Shown here: piece after piece, positions 47,800 through 59,667 of the stretch
How positions within the stretch are numbered: the first letter of the stretch is position 1
Layout of the letters: the number at the start of each line of letters is the position of its first letter
Assembly: GCA_019096195.1 (NCBI GenBank)
Contig: JAGTXK010000242.1
Span: 104,045-168,044, forward strand
Direction of reading: 5' to 3'
Length of the DNA stretch: 64,000 bases
From: Boletus sp. NGJ
Lineage: Eukaryota > Basidiomycota > Agaricomycetes > Boletales > Boletaceae
The notes under the pieces: model-generated
What the model was told of the DNA's origin: nothing
The model's input: the letters and a program-made list of their open reading frames with translations, nothing else
Databases searched by the model: none
Made by a program: the position numbers and the translations under genes

Positions 47800-48954
47800 A
47801 TGATGGTATTGATGACTTGAAGGAGGCAATATATATCATATCATTCTTCTCTGATCATCGCACACATTCAAGCGACCCAGAGATGAGACATCTAATTGTG
47901 AAAATTGTCACTAAACTGTCAAGTCATTCAACAATGTGCTGAATCAACAAGTCAAACCAAACTGCACCCGCCGGGCCGGTGAGCTAACACGAGGTAGCTG
48001 CTACACTTCATGCAGAGTCCGACGTGACTCGAAAAATGATGGTCTATAAAATCGTACAACAAGGACCAATCCGTCCTGCTTCGACGACATTATATCAGCA
48101 ATAGGATCGATGGTATACCAAACTGTACTTCTGCAGCCACATCTATCACTCGGAAATACAATTTACCCAGCCTTGACTCCTCCAAGGCGGGTACGTATTT
48201 GGTGTGAATGATGGTCGACGCGTTCATCTTTGCTGCTCGAGGGACGAGGGGAAAATACGGCGCTTCAAATATAGTGGGGCCCTGGGGAAGTATGAGCACA
48301 CGACGCGCACTGGCATTCAAGGACACCGCCGCGCATACCGCATTAATAGGGTCTGCGAGGCTTGACTGGCGTCCACGGCGCGCATGTATGTGAACACCAC
48401 CATTCGAGCCCCGAAGAAACACTTACGCACGTCTGCGACGACCGCCTGTCCGACGAATATAGCAGTGAGCGCGAGCCGTTCCCGAAACGCCACACAGATG
48501 AATGTAAATCTGATATAGTTCGAGATCAGGTGGTGTATACATTCGTCTCCCATCTTGCAGTGAAATTGTACAAGGGATTCCTGCAGAAGAACGTCCTGGA
48601 ATCACCGTGTTTTGTGCACGGTATGTCACGAGTGGGTCTAATGCGGAGTGTACGCTCGTCCTGAACCCAGTCCTGCATTCGAGCTACGACGAGGACTCCC
48701 AAGTCCCTGCGTAAGACTACCTGCGTCAACGAAGGAAGGTTTGACAAATGCTGACTGCTTGTCTGGTCGCCGCAACGAGGTCACTGAGCTGGCCCGGTCC
48801 AAGTAAGAATAAGCGCGTATGAGGCGGCCCAATTGAGAATGAAGGACTCAGGAACCGTGTTTGTGAGGCTATTTTGCGCACCACGACTCAGTAAATCACA
48901 AACACCTCGTTCTTTCACTCTTCTGAGCCAACAACTGCGTAGGCATCAGTGATA
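47800..48954. repeat. Spacer upstream of WD40 copy P1
   Basis: Inner border of the right arm near 47.9 kb. Contains a copy of the degenerate ORF (48090-48240, minus; segment EESRLGKLYF) and the conserved upstream block (about 48440-48954). Confidence 0.6.
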
Positions 48955-51177
48955 ATGTCATCAACAAAGACCGGTGCGTAACAGTCCTGAGGAGTGATTG
49001 TGCAATGTTGGGTTTTCCCCAAGACCCAATGATAGTGCTTGATACTGGCAGCTACAGGGTGAGGGCAGTCGCGTTCCACCCCGACGGAATTCATCTTTTG
49101 GGCGGGCGTAAAGATGGCGTTCGACGATGGCGACTCGAAGATCGTCAAGAGGTCGGAAAGCAAATGGAATTGACCTTGAATGCCATTTCTGTGACAAAGA
49201 ATCACAAGTGGATAGTCTGTGGTACTGAGGAGGGGGCAAATGTGTGGGATACAGAGATGCAGGAAAAGGTCATTCACGTGGAGGGCAGAGACGTGGTGAA
49301 TGCAGTCGATGTTTCCCCAGACTCGACCATGTTTGCAACCGGGATTAACAGAGCAGTGAGCGTCTGGCGTGTAGCGAGCGGGGAGAGACTCGTTGGTCCA
49401 CTGAAGCACGACTTTTATGTCACTGCGGTCAGATTCTCCCCGAACGGCGAGCGCATTGCCACTGCCGGCTCTGGTCATTCGATCCGTATTTTCGACAGTC
49501 GCAATACTCATTACCATCAAAACAGTGACACCCGAAACATGGCCAATCACTCCACTTGCATGGTCCAACGATGGCCAACAAATCTTTGCCGCCTCGAAGG
49601 ACAACAAGATCAAGTTATTTGACGTGTCGATGGGGTCGCAGCTCGCCGACTCGCCGATTCTTGGTTACGCCATGTCGATTGCTTTAGCTGCCAGTGGTAA
49701 ATTCCTTGCTGCGTTTGCACGCGGGGCCATCTCATTCCTGGACACGTCGACTCTCTCTCAAACTGGCCCTGTCATCAAGGACAGCAATAGCATATGGGCA
49801 ATTACCATCTCTCCGAACAGTGACTATCTGGCGACTGGACTACATGACGGGAAGATCGCCATTCGTGACCTCGGCGGTATTCTCCCGGATGTTTATGGTC
49901 CATCCCTTGTAAGATTTGTCCATTCAATGTCGACATGTCAGATTTAAGCCCGATTCCGTCTCACACATTGACACTATTTTAGACATCTAATCGCGATGGA
50001 ACACAACGATATGAGCAGCCTTCGACGTCTGGCAGCCGTGACAACAAACCGTCTAACTCCCTAGTAGGAGTTTGCCATTCTGTCACTAAAAGGGCTGTGC
50101 TGACCCTCTCATTGTGTATGTACACCAGGAAGAAACTGGGAAATCCAGCCCAATCGAGTCCAAGACATACGGCGAAGACCGCGATGACGATCTCCTCGAG
50201 GTATCCGTTCGCCCCTTTCCCCCTCAAAGCGAGTTCTCACGATCGCACAGGTTGAGGTGCCATCCAGCGCCCCCGCCCCTGAATTCAATTTTGACGAGGT
50301 TGGTGATCACTACATTATCCTCTCTCCTCCGTGTTGACACTGCTGTAGCCACCATCTCCAGGATCCTCTTCCCATCGTGAGGACGAAGTACCGCCCCCTG
50401 ACGCGTCCCATGCCGTAGCGCAGTTATCAGACGCCATACCTGTGATCTATCCTCCATTGACACGTGCAGAGGAACCTGTCGAGTCGTCTCAGGGCATTAT
50501 GAAGTTTAAAAGGTGGCTAGAGGCGAGGACCAAGAACGGTAACAAGGACCCTGCTTCGCATAATCCCGGTCGAGCTCCCAGGGAATCCCATCGGCCTGCC
50601 GATGGTCAGCTCTTCTTCCCAATCACCAGCGGACGCCACAAACGAGGGACCTTCGCGGATGGCTGCAGGTCAACGTGTACCAGTGAGTACTCTTCCTGGA
50701 TGGATGATGTGTCTAAAATATCACCATAGCGAGCGGTCGCGAAACCCGTTGTAAAACGAGATGTTCGTATTCCCCGAGTTTGTGTTCCGGGTCTTATTAG
50801 ATGTTACAGCCTAAATCGCCTGCCAGGGGTGCTCACGCTAGTCATCCGAAGAAAGATGCTTCTCGTAGTGGACAATGCTCTGCAAAACCACAAGAAGTAG
50901 ACCCGGTACATCTGTTTCCTGCTTATTATGTGCCATATCACGATAATTTATTTCCTGTTAGGTGGAACACGCAAACGATGCATCTCATTCCTCTGCCGGG
51001 GGGGTCCATCTTACGGTGCGCACACCTTCTTTACGGTTATGTTGTGAGACTCACAGTGGATCGCATCAGCGAGAATCAGGCAAGGCTACCCTTGAGGCTA
51101 ATGTCAGGCTTTCGATGAAGATGTCATTTCCCGCATGGATGTGTTGTAGTTCGAGTACCGGAGATGGGAGGCATTGA
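48955..51177 (+). pseudogene. WD40 family copy P1, frameshifted
   Basis: First rightward copy. Exon 1 48955-48973 (MSSTKT), exon 2 from 49024 (IVLDTGSYRVRAVAFHPDG). A net 8-nt deletion at about 49504, at the end of blade 4 (the DSRNGDELIT segment is cut), shifts the frame; blades 5-7 continue in another frame to about 49912. In the tail a second frame change lies near 50607 (the SSSQSPADATNE segment is out of frame with the preceding lysine-rich part). The last exon still ends with the family C-terminus (WMCCSSSTGDGRH) at 51177. It has no partner at the mirrored position in the left arm. Confidence 0.75.
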
Positions 51178-52860
51178 TCAGGTGATCCGATTCAATACGT
51201 ATAGTCTCGCGTTCTGGACTTGTCGATGGAGAGAAATCTTATTGCTCGACATCGACAATAAAGTCCATCGTCGGTTGGATGATGCACGAATAAATCGTGG
51301 ATGTGCCCGGCCGCAGTGCTACTATTACGAGGACATATAAGATTCTAAACCACGCGCTGTTTGTCAACGACGCCGTTGATGATTGAACGAGACATATCAA
51401 GTCCAAGTTCTATCCGTGCACCCTGACATCGACATTCAGAGATGCGCCGATGGAGGGCTACAACATTGATAGTGAGGGAGACAGAGAAATAGGGAGAGGT
51501 CCGATTGTTCCGAAGACCGGCGTTGATGTAGGGCGATGGTGATGGCGGGAATATCTGTGACGCCCTGCGAGACAAATAGCTCGTCAAAAACCCAGACCGG
51601 GACTGGGACCCCTCGATTCACCGTGATAGTCATGTTGATTCGGTATTCGGTCGGTTGCCCTGCGGTGGAGAGGATGCTAATCTCCCCTTCATCGAACAAG
51701 ATCGTGGAGACAGATTCAGATGGACGTTGTCTTTCGCGATGATGAGACGCGCGTTTAGAGATGCCAAAAAAAAAAAAACAGTTTGCATATCTACACAGCA
51801 AATGAATAGGGGAGAACTGGCAAGGATGATGAGGGTGGAGTGTGCAAGTTTTGCACATGAAGAAAAAGATCTCACCATGCTCAAGTTACTACCTCCAACA
51901 CATTTCCACCGATCCTACCCAGTTACGGTTCCGTTTCGGTGGAGAACTAGCACAACTACCTGATGTTAGGGTATCGAGAGTCCGGCGAGAAAGATTGAAA
52001 GGTTGGATGCTTTAAAAATTGGACGTCAAACCCACCAACCATTCAATAACGCGCTGGATCGGTGAGTCAAACCTAACTGCTCCCGCCAACCGGTGACCCA
52101 ACAAGATATGGCTCTTGCAGATGCGATGACCTGATGATTTTCTTGCAGGATCCGACGTAACTCGAAGAATGAAATCGTACAACAGGGACGGCCTGCCCCG
52201 CTGAGTTGTCTTCGGCGTCGTCATATCGACACTCGGATCGACGATACTCTCACACCAAATTGGACTCTAGCAGCCGCGTCCATTGCTCCGAAATGCGATT
52301 TTACCCATCCTTGAATATGAATATGCTTTGGAAGAGAAAGTAAGAGAACACGACGTGCACTCAATCACAATCTCACGCATACTGCATTAGTAGAAACCGC
52401 TTCCGAGAGCTAAGCATAATACTTGGAAGCGATCTCAAACATTGCGCGCTGAACACGGAAATTTGCCGTTGGTTGTCCAGAGACATCATTGTCGTCGACG
52501 AGGCGTGGGTGTGAGCACAACCATTCGAGCCGCAGAGAAACACGTACATATGTACCTCTGCGACGGCCACCTGCTCGACGTCTATAGCAGAAAGCGCAAG
52601 CTGTTCCCGAAAAGACTACCTGTGTCAACGAGGGAAAGTTTGACCGATGGCCTGACTGCTTGCCTGGCCGTCGCACCGACTCGGAGGTCACTGAGCTGGG
52701 TCCAATTAAAGTAAGAATAAGCGCCAAAGCCACGAGGCGGCCCGATTGAGAATGAGGAAACGTGTAAGTTGTGGGGCTACTTTGCGCACTACGAGTAAAC
52801 CGAAGACGCCTCGTTCTTTCACTCTTCGAAGCCAACGACCGCATAGGCCCATCAGTGAGG
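51178..52860. repeat. WD40 array spacer P1-P2
   Basis: Spacer repeat with the family 3' flank (51180-51400), an A-run at 51766-51779, the degenerate ORF relative (52140-52310, minus) and the conserved upstream block of P2 (52440-52860). No intact gene seen. Confidence 0.65.
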
Positions 52861-55080
52861 ATGTCGTTGACAAAGACTGGTGCGTAACAGTTCTGAGTGA
52901 TTGTGCAATGCTGAATTTTCAGTAAGACCCAAAGATAGTGCTTGAGACCAGCAGCGGGTCTAGACTGAGGGCAGTCGCGTTCCACCCTGACGGAAAGCAC
53001 ATTTTGGGTGGGGGTAACGATGGGATTCAACGATGGCGACTCGAAGACGGTCAAGAGGTAGGAAACCAAATGGGATTGACCTTTAATGCCATTTCTGTGA
53101 CGAGGAATCACAAGTGGATAGTGTGCGGCACTGATGAGGCGGGGGCAAATGTGTGGGATGAAGAAATGCAGAAAATGGTCATTCTCGTGGATGGCACAAA
53201 CTCGGTGAATGCAGTTGATGTTTCCCCAGATTCAACCACATTTGCAGCCGGGATCGACAGAGCAGTGAGCATCTGGCGAATAACGAGCGGCAAGAGACTC
53301 GTTGGCCCGCTGAAGCACGACTTTTATGTCACTGCAGTCAGATTCTCCCCGAACGGCGAGCGCTTTGCCACTGCCAGCAATGGTCGCTCGATCCGCATCT
53401 TCGACAGTCGCAATGGGGACGAGCTCATTACCATCGAAACAGTCACACCCTCCACATGGCCAATCACTCCGCTTGCATGGTCCAACGACAGCCAACAAAT
53501 CTTTACCGCATGTAACAACAAGATCAAGCTATTTGACGTGTCGACGGGGTCGCAGCTTGCCGAATCGCAGAATCTCGGTGGCGACATCTACTCTCTTGCT
53601 CTAGCTGCAAATGGGAAATTCATTGCTACGTCTTCGGGCAGTACCATCTCATTCCTGGACACGTTGAGACTCTCTGTCATTGACTCTGTCATTGAGGACA
53701 GCAATGGATTACGGGCAATTGCCATCTCCCCGAACAGTGGCTATCTGGCGACTGGACAATATGATGGGAAAATTGCCATTCGTGACCTCGGCGGCATTCT
53801 CCCGGATATTTATGGTCCATTCCATGTAAGCATTTGTCGAATTCACAATTCGGCATGTGCAATATGCCCTATCTTGCCTCCCACATTGACACTCCATGTT
53901 AGATATCTAATCGTGAGGAAACACAACCAGACGAGCGGCATTCCAATAAACCGTCTGACTCCCAAGTAGGAGTCTGCCTTTCCGTCACCAAAACGGCTGT
54001 GCTAACTCGTACACCAGGAAAAACGTAGGGAATCAGGCCCACTCGGGTCCTCAACACACAGCGAAGATGGCAATAAGGATCTCCTCGAGGTATCTGTTTG
54101 TCCTTTTCCCCCCAAAGTGAGGTCTGACCATTGCACAGGTCGAAGTGCCATCCGGCGCGTCCGCCCCTGAATTTGATTTTGACGAGGTTGGTGATCACTA
54201 CATTATCATCTCTCCTCTTCGTGTTGACACTGCTGTAGCCACCATCCCCAGGATCATCTGCCCATTGTGCAGACGAGGTACGGCCCCTTGACACGTCCGA
54301 TGGTGCAGCGCAGTTATCAGACGCCGTACCAGTGGTCTACCCTCCATTGGCACGTGCAGAGGGTCACCTCGACACTGTCGAGTCGTCTCAGGGCATTACG
54401 AAGTTTAAAAAGTGGCTACAGGCTAGGCTCAAGAAGAGTAACAAGGACCCCACTTCACATAAGCCCGATCGAGCTCCCAGAAAGTCACGTCGGCATGCTG
54501 ATCGTCGATCTCCTTCCCAGTCGCCAGCGAGAGTGGACGCCACAAACGAAGGGCCCTCACGGATGGCTGCAGGTCAACGTGTACGAGTGAGTACCCATCC
54601 TTGATAGATGCTCAGATGTAATGTGTCTAATATATCATCATAGCGAGCGGTCGCGAAACCTGTTGTGAAACGAGATGTTCGTAGTTCCTCAAGTTTGTGT
54701 ATAGGGACTCATTAGATGTTGCAGCCTAAATCGCCTGCCAAGAACGCTCACCACAGCCGTCCGAAGAAAGATGCTGCTCGTAGTGGGAAAGGCTCTACAA
54801 AACCACAAGAAGCAGGCCCGGTACGTCTTTTTTCTTGTTGTTATGTGTCATGTCATGGTAGCTTATTTACTATTAGGTAGAACAAACAAACAAACGATCT
54901 CCTCCCTCCGCTGGGGGGGTTCACCTCACGGTGCGCGCACTTTCCTTACGTTTATGTTTTGAGACTCACAGTAGATCACATCAGGAAGAAGCAGGCAAAA
55001 CTACCCTTGAGGCTACCCTCAGGTTGACGTTTCCTACGTGGATGTGTTGTAGGTCAGGTACCGGAGATGGGACACATTGA
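52861..55080 (+). CDS. WD40-repeat protein, copy P2 (intact)
   Basis: Ten exons: 52861-52879, 52927-53825, 53903-53965, 54018-54089, 54139-54186, 54239-54586, 54644-54676, 54716-54820, 54877-54930, 54985-55080; 578 aa with consistent phases. Seven propeller blades, as in M2; blade ends read IQRWRLEDG, ANVWDEEMQ, VSIWRITSG, IRIFDSRNG, IKLFDVSTG, ISFLDTLRL and IAIRDLGGI. The tail has an acidic patch (EDGNKDLLE), the strongly conserved exon 5 (VEVPSGASAPEFDFDE), a Lys-rich helix (FKKWLQARLKKSNK) and the C-terminus WMCCRSGTGDGTH. Intron 7 is only 39 nt (54677-54715). It corresponds to M3 in the inverted arm. Propeller function and partner are unknown. Confidence 0.8.
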
Positions 55081-57443
55081 TCTAGGTGATTTGATGCAAT
55101 ACGTCTATTCTCGCATTTTAGAGGACTTGTCAATGGAGAGATATCCTATTTCTGATTTGCTTGACATGGACAACAAAACATGGCATCGTTCACAAATAGC
55201 GCGTGACCTAGATTTGAGTATGTCCTCGTAATAATGGTACTATAGTCGCGTACATCCATGATTTATTCGCGCATATATCAAGTCCAAGTTGTAACTGTCC
55301 ACCTGACATCGACATCCCCGAGATGCGCCACCCGACGTCTTCAGAGAAGTACAACACTGTGAGGGAGACAGAAATAGGGAGATGTCCGATTGTTCGGACG
55401 ACAGGCGTTGATGTAGGGCGATGCTGGTAGCGAGGATATCTGTATGGGGAAAATGATGCCCAGGTTTGTGTGGGACGGCGCGAGTTGGGCAAGGAAACCT
55501 GCAAGGTGCATATGCACGGATCATGATACGTGATGATGGCGAAGACGTACCGAAATCGCTACAGACGACGACATATTACCAGAACTGATACACACCCCGT
55601 CACAATAACCTATGCTATGTTTCAGCACGCCTCTGCAAACCCGATGCCAACCGAGAGCCATACCAGCAACGAGCTGGCGAGCCAATTCGTAAGGACATAG
55701 GATACGTTGCCGAACTCGTCCACACCGATCGAAGACGTCTATTCATTATGCATACTCAGACCTCGGGGGGCCGCGATAATTGGCCAACGGTAATTGCGTG
55801 AACTGGGAGTTGGACCCAAGGAAGGAGATCCGAACGTAGACATAGACGGGAAAGAAAAGCTTTCGTATACCAGAGGGCATGAGAGCAGAGCCAGAAAAAG
55901 CACGGTTCCGTACTAGCCGGTGATGAGTGCGCCAGCGAGCCATGCTTGTTCCTGCGGAGAGGGTTGAGACTCGGGTGGATGTTGGACGTGTGTGAGGGCC
56001 ATCCCTGGTAGAAGATGTCAGGCTCAAGGCAGAGATAAATGCAAAGAGAATAGGGCCGAGAATGATGGAGGTGGGCATATAAAGCAAAAGACCTCACCAC
56101 GCCCAAGTTACCAGCACATTCCCACCATTGCTACTCAGTTACGGTTTCGTTTTTCGGTGGAGAACCTATTTCAAAGACCCATGTATTCCAATACAACTAC
56201 CTTGGTGTCGGAATATCGGAAGTTGGACGGGGAATTTTGAAGGGTTGGACAGAAAGCGCTTGCAAGCCCTGCAACTTTGAAAATTGACATTAAACCCTCC
56301 AACTGATCAATAATACGCTGGTTCGACGAGTCAAACCTAACTGCTCCCGCCGGGCCGGTGACCCAAAGCGATGTAGCTGTTACAGATGCGATGACCTGAT
56401 GACGCTTCACGCAGAGAGTTCGACGTGACTCGAAAGTGAAATTTGATAAAGTCGTGCAACAAGGACCAATACGTCCTGCTTCAACATCAGCATATCAACA
56501 CTCGGATCGATGGTATACTCATACCAAATTGAACTTTGCGGGCGAATCCTCACTCTGAAATGGGATTTCACCCATCCTTGACACCTCAAACACGACCGCG
56601 CCTGTCTGTTATGAACCTCGATCCACATGTCCACCTTGGTTGCTCGTGGAACGGGAAGGATATACGACGCGTCAAACTGACTTTGAGGGGAAAAGTATGA
56701 GAACACGACGTGCAACTCGATCACACTGCTGCACACACCGCATTGGTGGCATCCACTTCCAAGAGTTCAGCATGATACCTGCAAGCGAGCTCAAGCATTT
56801 CTGTCAGTTCCATGTACAGTACGTGCTGAACCCAGGAACTTGTCATTGGCTCTCCAAAAGTATTACTGGCGTCGACAGGATGTGTGTGTGAACGCAACCA
56901 TTTGAGACCTGAAGAAACACGCACGTTCGTCTGTGATGTCCCCATAGCAGAGAGCACAAGCTGTTACAGAAACGCCCCCACTTGTGAATCTGAATCTGAC
57001 CGTGACTCGAGATCGAGTGACGCATACATTCGTCTAGCATCCCCAGAAATTTTCTAGAGCACGCGAGCGCTCCATTTTGGAAAACGTTCTCGAATGCACG
57101 CGTGTTTTGTGCACGGTATGTCGCGAGTGGGTCTAATGCGGATTGTACACTCGTCCTGAACCGAGTCCTGCATCTGAGATACGACGAGGACTCCCAAGTC
57201 CCGGGTTAAGACTACCTGTGGCAACGACGGAACGTTTGGTCAATGTTGACTGTTTGGTTGGTCGTCGCAACCAGGTCACCTAGATCCAAGTAAGAAAAAG
57301 CGCCAAAGACACGAGGCGGCTAGGACCCAATTAAGGGTAAAGGAAACGTGTTTTGTGAGCTCACTTTGCGCACAACGAGTAAACCGAAATATCTCCTTCT
57401 TTCACTCTTCGAGCCAAGTGACTGCGTAGGGCCATCAGTGAGG
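55081..57443. repeat. WD40 array spacer P2-P3
   Basis: Inverted counterpart of the M2-M3 spacer. The core 56407-56891 is almost identical to 32908-33392 on the other strand. It also holds the 3' flank of P2, the MARWRTHHRLVRNRAFSGSA-type segment (about 55900-55960, minus) and the conserved block before P3. Confidence 0.75.
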
Positions 57444-59309
57444 ATGTCGTTGATAAAAACTGGTGCGTAACAATTCTAAGGAGTGACCGTGCAACTTGAA
57501 TGCTGAGTTTTACTAAGACCCAACGATGGTACTTGACACCGGCAGCTCTGTGGCGAAGGCAGTCGCGTTCCACCCTGACGGAAAGCACATTTTTGGCGGG
57601 GGTGACAATGGGATTCAACGGTGGCGACTCGAAGACGGTGAAGAGGTCGGAAAGCAAACGGGAATGCGGTTGAATGCCATTTCGGTGTCAAGGGATCACC
57701 AATGGATAGTGTGCGGCACTGATGAGGCGGGGGCAAGTGTGTGGGATACAGAGATGCAGGAAAAGGTCGTTGACGTGGAAGACAGAAACAGGGTGATGAC
57801 AGTCGACGTTTCGCCTGATTCGACTACATTTGCAACTGGGACCGGAGCCCCTGGCAAGGACGTGAGCGTCTGGCGCATACCGAGCGGGCAGAGACTCGTT
57901 GGCCCACTGAAGCATGACTTTTATGTCACTGCAGTCAGATTCTCCCCGAATGGCCAGCGCATTGCCACGTCCTGCAGGGAAGGCCCCATCCGTGTTTTCG
58001 ACAGTCGCAATGGGGACAAGCTCATTACCATCGAAACAGTCACACCCGAAGCTTGGCCAATCACTCCGCTTGCATGGTCCAACGACAGCCAACAAATCTT
58101 TACCGCATGTAACAACAAGATCAAGCTATTTGACGTGTCGACGGGGTCGCAGCTTGCCGAATCGCAGAATCTCGATGGCGACATCTACTCTCTTGCTCTA
58201 GCTGCAAATGGGAAATTCATTGCTACCTTTGCAGACAGAGTCATCTCATTCCTGGACACGTTGAGACTCTCTGTCATTGACTCTGTCATTGAGGACAGCA
58301 ATGTATTATGGGCAATTGCCATCTCCCCAAACAATGACTATCTGGCGACTGGACAATATGATGGGAAAATCGTCATCCGTGACCTCGGCGGCATTCTCCC
58401 GGACTCATATGGCCCATTCCTTGTAAGCATTTGTCCATTCAATTGTGGCATATGAGATAGCCCCATTCCGTCTCATACATTGACACACTATCTCAGACGT
58501 CCAATCACGAGGAAAGACAGTCAGACGAGCAGCCTTCAACCTCTGGCACCCGTGACAACAAACCGTCTGACTCCCCACTGGCAGTAGGAGTTTCCCGTTC
58601 TGTCACCAAAAGGACCATGTTAACTCACTCGTACGCCAGGAAGAACCTGGGAAATCAGGCCCACTCAGATCCCCGACACACAAAGAAGGTGGAAATGAGG
58701 ATCTCCTCGAGGTATGTGTTCGTTATTTCCCCCCTCGAAGCAAGGTCCGACAGTTGCACAGGTCGAAGTGTCATCCAGCGCACCCGCCCCTGATTTTGAT
58801 TTTGACGAGGTTGGTGATCACTACATTATCCTCTCTCCTCCGTGTTGACACTGCTGGAGCCATCATCTCCAGGATCCTCGGCCCACTGTGAGGACGAAGC
58901 ACCGCCGCTTGACACGTCCCATGCCGTAGCGCAGTTACCAGACGCGATACCAGCGACCTACCCTCCACTGGCATGTGCAGAGGAACATGTCGACATTATC
59001 GAATCGTCTCAGGGCATTACAATGTTTACAAAGTGGCTACAGATGAGGACCAAGAAGAGTAACAAGGACCCCGCTTCGCACAAACCCGGTCAATCTTCTT
59101 CCCAATCTCCAGCGACAGTGGACGCCACAAACGAGGGACCTTCGCGGATGGCTGCAGGTCTACGTGTACCTGTGAGTGCTCTTCCATGATAGACGATCTG
59201 ATGGGGTATGGCTGATATTCCATCATAGCGAGCGGTCGCGAAACCCGTTGTAAAACGAGATGTTCGTAGTTCCTCGAGATTGTGTGCTGGGTCTTATTAG
59301 ATGTTATAG
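57444..59309 (+). CDS. WD40-repeat protein, copy P3, truncated tail
   Basis: Exons: 57444-57462, 57518-58422, 58497-58583, 58640-58711, 58762-58809, 58860-59171, 59229-59261, then 59301-59309; 494 aa. The propeller is open, with a two-residue insertion in blade 3 (TGAPGKDVSVW). Exon 6 is 36 nt shorter than in the other copies (part of the basic Arg/Ser segment is missing). In exon 8 the third codon is TAG where other copies have CAG (59307-59309), so the protein ends early; sequence matching the missing C-terminal exons continues to 59667. The propeller could still fold; loss of the tail may or may not abolish function. Confidence 0.7.
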
Positions 59310-59667
59310 CCTAAACCTCCCGCCAAGGATGCTCGCCCTAGCCATCCGAAGAAGGGTGCTTCTCGTAGTGGACAAGGCCCTACAAAACCACAAGAAGTAG
59401 GCCCAGTACATCTTTTTCTTGTTATTATGTGCCTTGTCATGATAACTTATTTCCTACTAGGTAGAACAAGCAAACGATCGATCTCATTCCGTTGGTGGGG
59501 TCCGTGTCACGGTGCGCGCACAACCCTTATATTTATGCTGTGAGACTCACAGTGGATCACATCAGGAAGAAGCAGGCAAAACTACCCTAGAAGCTAACCT
59601 CAGGTTGTCAATCACGTTTCCTACGTGGATGTGTTGTAGGTCAGGTACCGGAGATGGGACACATTGA

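Noticed and set aside
50330-50350. An 18-nt intron before the proline-rich tail exon
   Set aside because: Too short; a 50-nt intron starting GTTGGT right after the FDE codons gives the same frame in all copies.
54677-54715. Ending the WD40 proteins at the TAG after exon 7
   Set aside because: Possible, but conserved downstream exons, the GTATGT donor in P4 and the loss of the acceptor only in damaged copies favour splicing; kept as an alternative.
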